Positions 31,949-33,025 of a stretch of 33,025 bases of DNA are shown one piece after another. This stretch comes from [Lactobacillus] rogosae (GTDB lineage: Bacteria; Bacillota; Clostridia; Lachnospirales; Lachnospiraceae), in NCBI GenBank assembly GCA_900112995.1, contig FONU01000027.1, positions 1 to 33,025 on the forward strand, read 5' to 3'. Under the pieces are notes generated by a model, which was not told where the DNA came from, made no database searches, and saw only the letters and a program-made list of their open reading frames with translations. Position 1 is the stretch's first letter; each line of letters opens with the position of its first letter. The position numbers and the translations under genes are program-made.

Positions 31949-32403
31949 TATGCCAATTCCTTAAGCATATTTTCAGGATCATCTGCCGCCTTGACTTTAT
32001 CATTTGCCTTTATAATGATTCCCTGCTCATCAATAAGATATGTAGTTCTTACTACACCCATAGATACTTTTCCATAATTTTTCTTTTCTTTCCAGACATC
32101 ATATGCTTCAATAACTTTGCGCTCCGGATCTGCTAATAACGTAAATGCCAGTCCATATTTTTCTTCAAATCTCTTGTGAGACGCTACAGAGTCCTTGCTT
32201 ACTCCGAGAATAACAGCTCCCTTCTCAGTAAACTGTGGATAACGCTCAGAAAAGCCACATGCCTGCTTCGTACATCCTGGTGTATTATCCTTTGGATAAA
32301 AATATAAGATCACTTTTTTTCCTGCATAATCGCTTAATTTATGCATTTCTCCATTCTGATCCGGCAATTCAAAGTCCGGTGCTTTTTTTCCTACTTCTAA
32401 CAT
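31948..32403 (-). CDS. bcp: Thiol peroxidase Bcp (PrxQ-type peroxiredoxin)
   Basis: This 151-residue peroxiredoxin reduces hydrogen peroxide and organic hydroperoxides with thioredoxin. It begins LEVGKKAPDFELPDQNGE. The peroxidatic Cys44 is in PKDNTPGCTKQACGFSE, with Cys49 five residues on, the atypical 2-Cys arrangement of Bcp/PrxQ. GVVRTTYLIDEQG lies near the C-terminus. GGAGG lies 8 nt before the ATG, and the gene directly follows the small membrane protein gene. Confidence 0.95.
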   Translation of the reverse strand: MLEVGKKAPDFELPDQNGEMHKLSDYAGKKVILYFYPKDNTPGCTKQACGFSERYPQFTEKGAVILGVSKDSVASHKRFEEKYGLAFTLLADPERKVIEAYDVWKEKKNYGKVSMGVVRTTYLIDEQGIIIKANDKVKAADDPENMLKELA

Positions 32404-32406
32404 ATT

Positions 32407-32616
32407 TTATTCCTCCACTTCTTTCAATTCCATCTGTTTTCTTGTCGTCTTATTGCCAGAAATCATTTTTTGACCAGAATAGACTGCCATAATCAAGCAT
32501 ATCAGAGAGCCAAACGCAAAGTATTTGTGTGCTGCTTTTAACCCTTTATATCCTGTATAAAAAGTTCCAACCATTGTAACTATTGCTCCAATTGACCAAT
32601 ATTTATGTGCTTTCAT
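32407..32616 (-). CDS. Small membrane protein of unknown function
   Basis: This protein is about 69 residues with two hydrophobic segments (SIGAIVTMVGTFYTGYKG and YFAFGSLICLIMAVYSG), which repeat a common HKYW/HKYF...GYKG/GQKM pattern and so look like an internal duplication. A charged Lys/Glu tail follows. The ATG at 32616 has a GGAGGT site 5 nt upstream; the longer frame to 32658 lacks one. It is the first gene before bcp-yaaA. I do not recognise a named function. Confidence 0.8.
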   Translation of the reverse strand: MKAHKYWSIGAIVTMVGTFYTGYKGLKAAHKYFAFGSLICLIMAVYSGQKMISGNKTTRKQMELKEVEE

Positions 32617-32643
32617 AATACACCTCCATATTTTATTATCAAC

Positions 32644-32672
32644 ATCATAATACAACAATTTATTATTGTGAA
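32644..32672 (-). promoter_or_regulatory. Possible hybrid promoter formed at an IS right end
   Basis: TTCACA (32672-32667), 17 bp and TATGAT (32649-32644) lie about 30 bp before the small membrane protein gene. The first five bases of the -35 box belong to the IS200/IS605-type right end (GTAGTTCAC). One mismatch to TTGACA remains. Confidence 0.45.
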
Positions 32673-32773
32673 CTACCCATTGTCTTAAGCCAATAGGCTT
32701 CCTGCTTCATCGACCTCGTAACCTACTATCTCCACAGGCGTTAATTTGGGCAGTCCCTGCCCTATATATTTCT
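32669..32773 (-). ncRNA. Right end of the TnpB element and putative omega-RNA scaffold
   Basis: After the tnpB stop the minus strand has a perfect GGGCAG-gga-CTGCCC hairpin (32748-32762), ACGCCTGTGGAGA, GAAGCAGGAAGCC, a terminal CCTATTG/CAATGGG hairpin and the end GTAGTTCAC. This layout is that of IS200/IS605-group right ends, whose transcript is the guide (omega) RNA of TnpB nucleases. The guide would be the first bases of flanking DNA, starting AATAATAAATTG (from 32668 down). The RNA's 5' limit is uncertain and may lie inside tnpB. Confidence 0.7.
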
Positions 32774-33025
32774 TTATGCTATTTGTCTTAATCCTTCTGT
32801 CAGTATATTTTTTGCGGCATTGATATCCCTGTCATGTTCTGCTCCGCATTTCGGACATATCCATGTCCTCACTGACAAATCTTTTGTATCTGGATTCTGA
32901 TACCCGCAAACAGAACATAATTGACTACTAGCATAAAATGTATCTATTTTGATGTATTTCCTGCCATTCCATTTTGCCTTATACTCTAACTGTCTTGTCA
33001 GCTCATACCATGATACATCACTTAT
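32774..33025 (-). CDS. tnpB: RNA-guided endonuclease TnpB, C-terminal part (5' end beyond window)
   Basis: The last 83 residues of an IS200/IS605-type TnpB are visible. IDTFYASSQLCSVCGYQNPD, then VRTWICPKCGAEHDRDINAA and KNIL, form the zinc ribbon (CxxC...CxxC) and the final RuvC-III motif with its Asp (DRDINAAKN). The catalytic remainder lies past the right edge, so intactness is not known. No tnpA is in view. The element's right end follows directly. Confidence 0.92.
   Translation of the reverse strand: MSDVSWYELTRQLEYKAKWNGRKYIKIDTFYASSQLCSVCGYQNPDTKDLSVRTWICPKCGAEHDRDINAAKNILTEGLRQIA

Overview
The window looks like the chromosome of a low-GC anaerobic Firmicute, most likely a Lachnospiraceae (Clostridia) member. 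The grounds are the AT-rich DNA, Shine-Dalgarno sites of the GGAGG type, the anaerobic (cobalt-early) cobalamin pathway, the rimP-nusA-ylxR-ylxQ-infB order and the style of the individual proteins. This placement is an inference, because no rRNA gene is present. Almost every gene is on the minus strand, so transcription runs from high to low coordinates.

Region 1 (1-3253) is the translation/transcription housekeeping operon rimP-nusA-ylxR-ylxQ-infB. The infB gene is cut by the left edge and has a Asn/Arg-rich, 102-bp-repeat N-terminal region. Upstream of it is a tRNA-Glu(CTC) gene with its own sigma-A promoter and an intrinsic terminator.

Region 2 (3349-6522) is a short stress/regulatory stretch. 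An aldo/keto reductase and a carboxymuconolactone-decarboxylase-like protein lie behind a MerR-type promoter (19-bp spacer with a dyad). An XRE repressor is translationally coupled to a DUF3169-like membrane protein, and its consensus promoter overlaps an array of TGTCA sites at 21-bp spacing. A broken GntR/FadR-family regulator follows.

Region 3 (6497-27959) is a near-complete anaerobic vitamin B12 locus. A cobalamin riboswitch (25910-26082) with a terminator heads one run of about 19.5 kb: btuF-btuC-btuD-cbiC-cbiD-cbiF-cbiG-cbiH-cbiJ-cbiET-cbiA/cobT-cobU-cobS-cobU-like-cobC-cbiB-cobD-cbiP, closed by a terminator at 6497-6531. Corrinoid uptake, corrin ring synthesis, aminopropanol arm synthesis and nucleotide loop assembly are therefore one regulatory unit. 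Just upstream, outside the riboswitch, are a Cys-rich small protein and a cbiK-cbiL fusion (cobalt insertion plus C20 methylation, the entry steps). Three genes are fusions (cbiK-cbiL, cbiE-cbiT, cbiA-cobT), the BtuD-like ATPase has a 115-residue extra domain, and there are two CobU-family proteins with complementary motif losses. No corrinoid adenosyltransferase, cobalt transporter or dimethylbenzimidazole synthesis gene is seen in the window.

Region 4 (28109-33025) is more accessory. It has a LOG-family protein, an IS3-type transposase scrap, a tandem HD-GYP protein, a PerR-like regulator with a strong promoter and palindrome, a small membrane protein-bcp-yaaA peroxide-defence operon, and the C-terminal end of an IS200/IS605-type TnpB with its right end and putative omega-RNA. 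The right end of this element sits about 50 bp before the peroxide operon and may supply its -35 box.

Small tandem repeats are common here: within infB, in the cbiA/cobT linker, at the stop codons of cobC and cbiD, and in the btuF-btuC gap, which also holds a two-copy hairpin element with compensatory changes.
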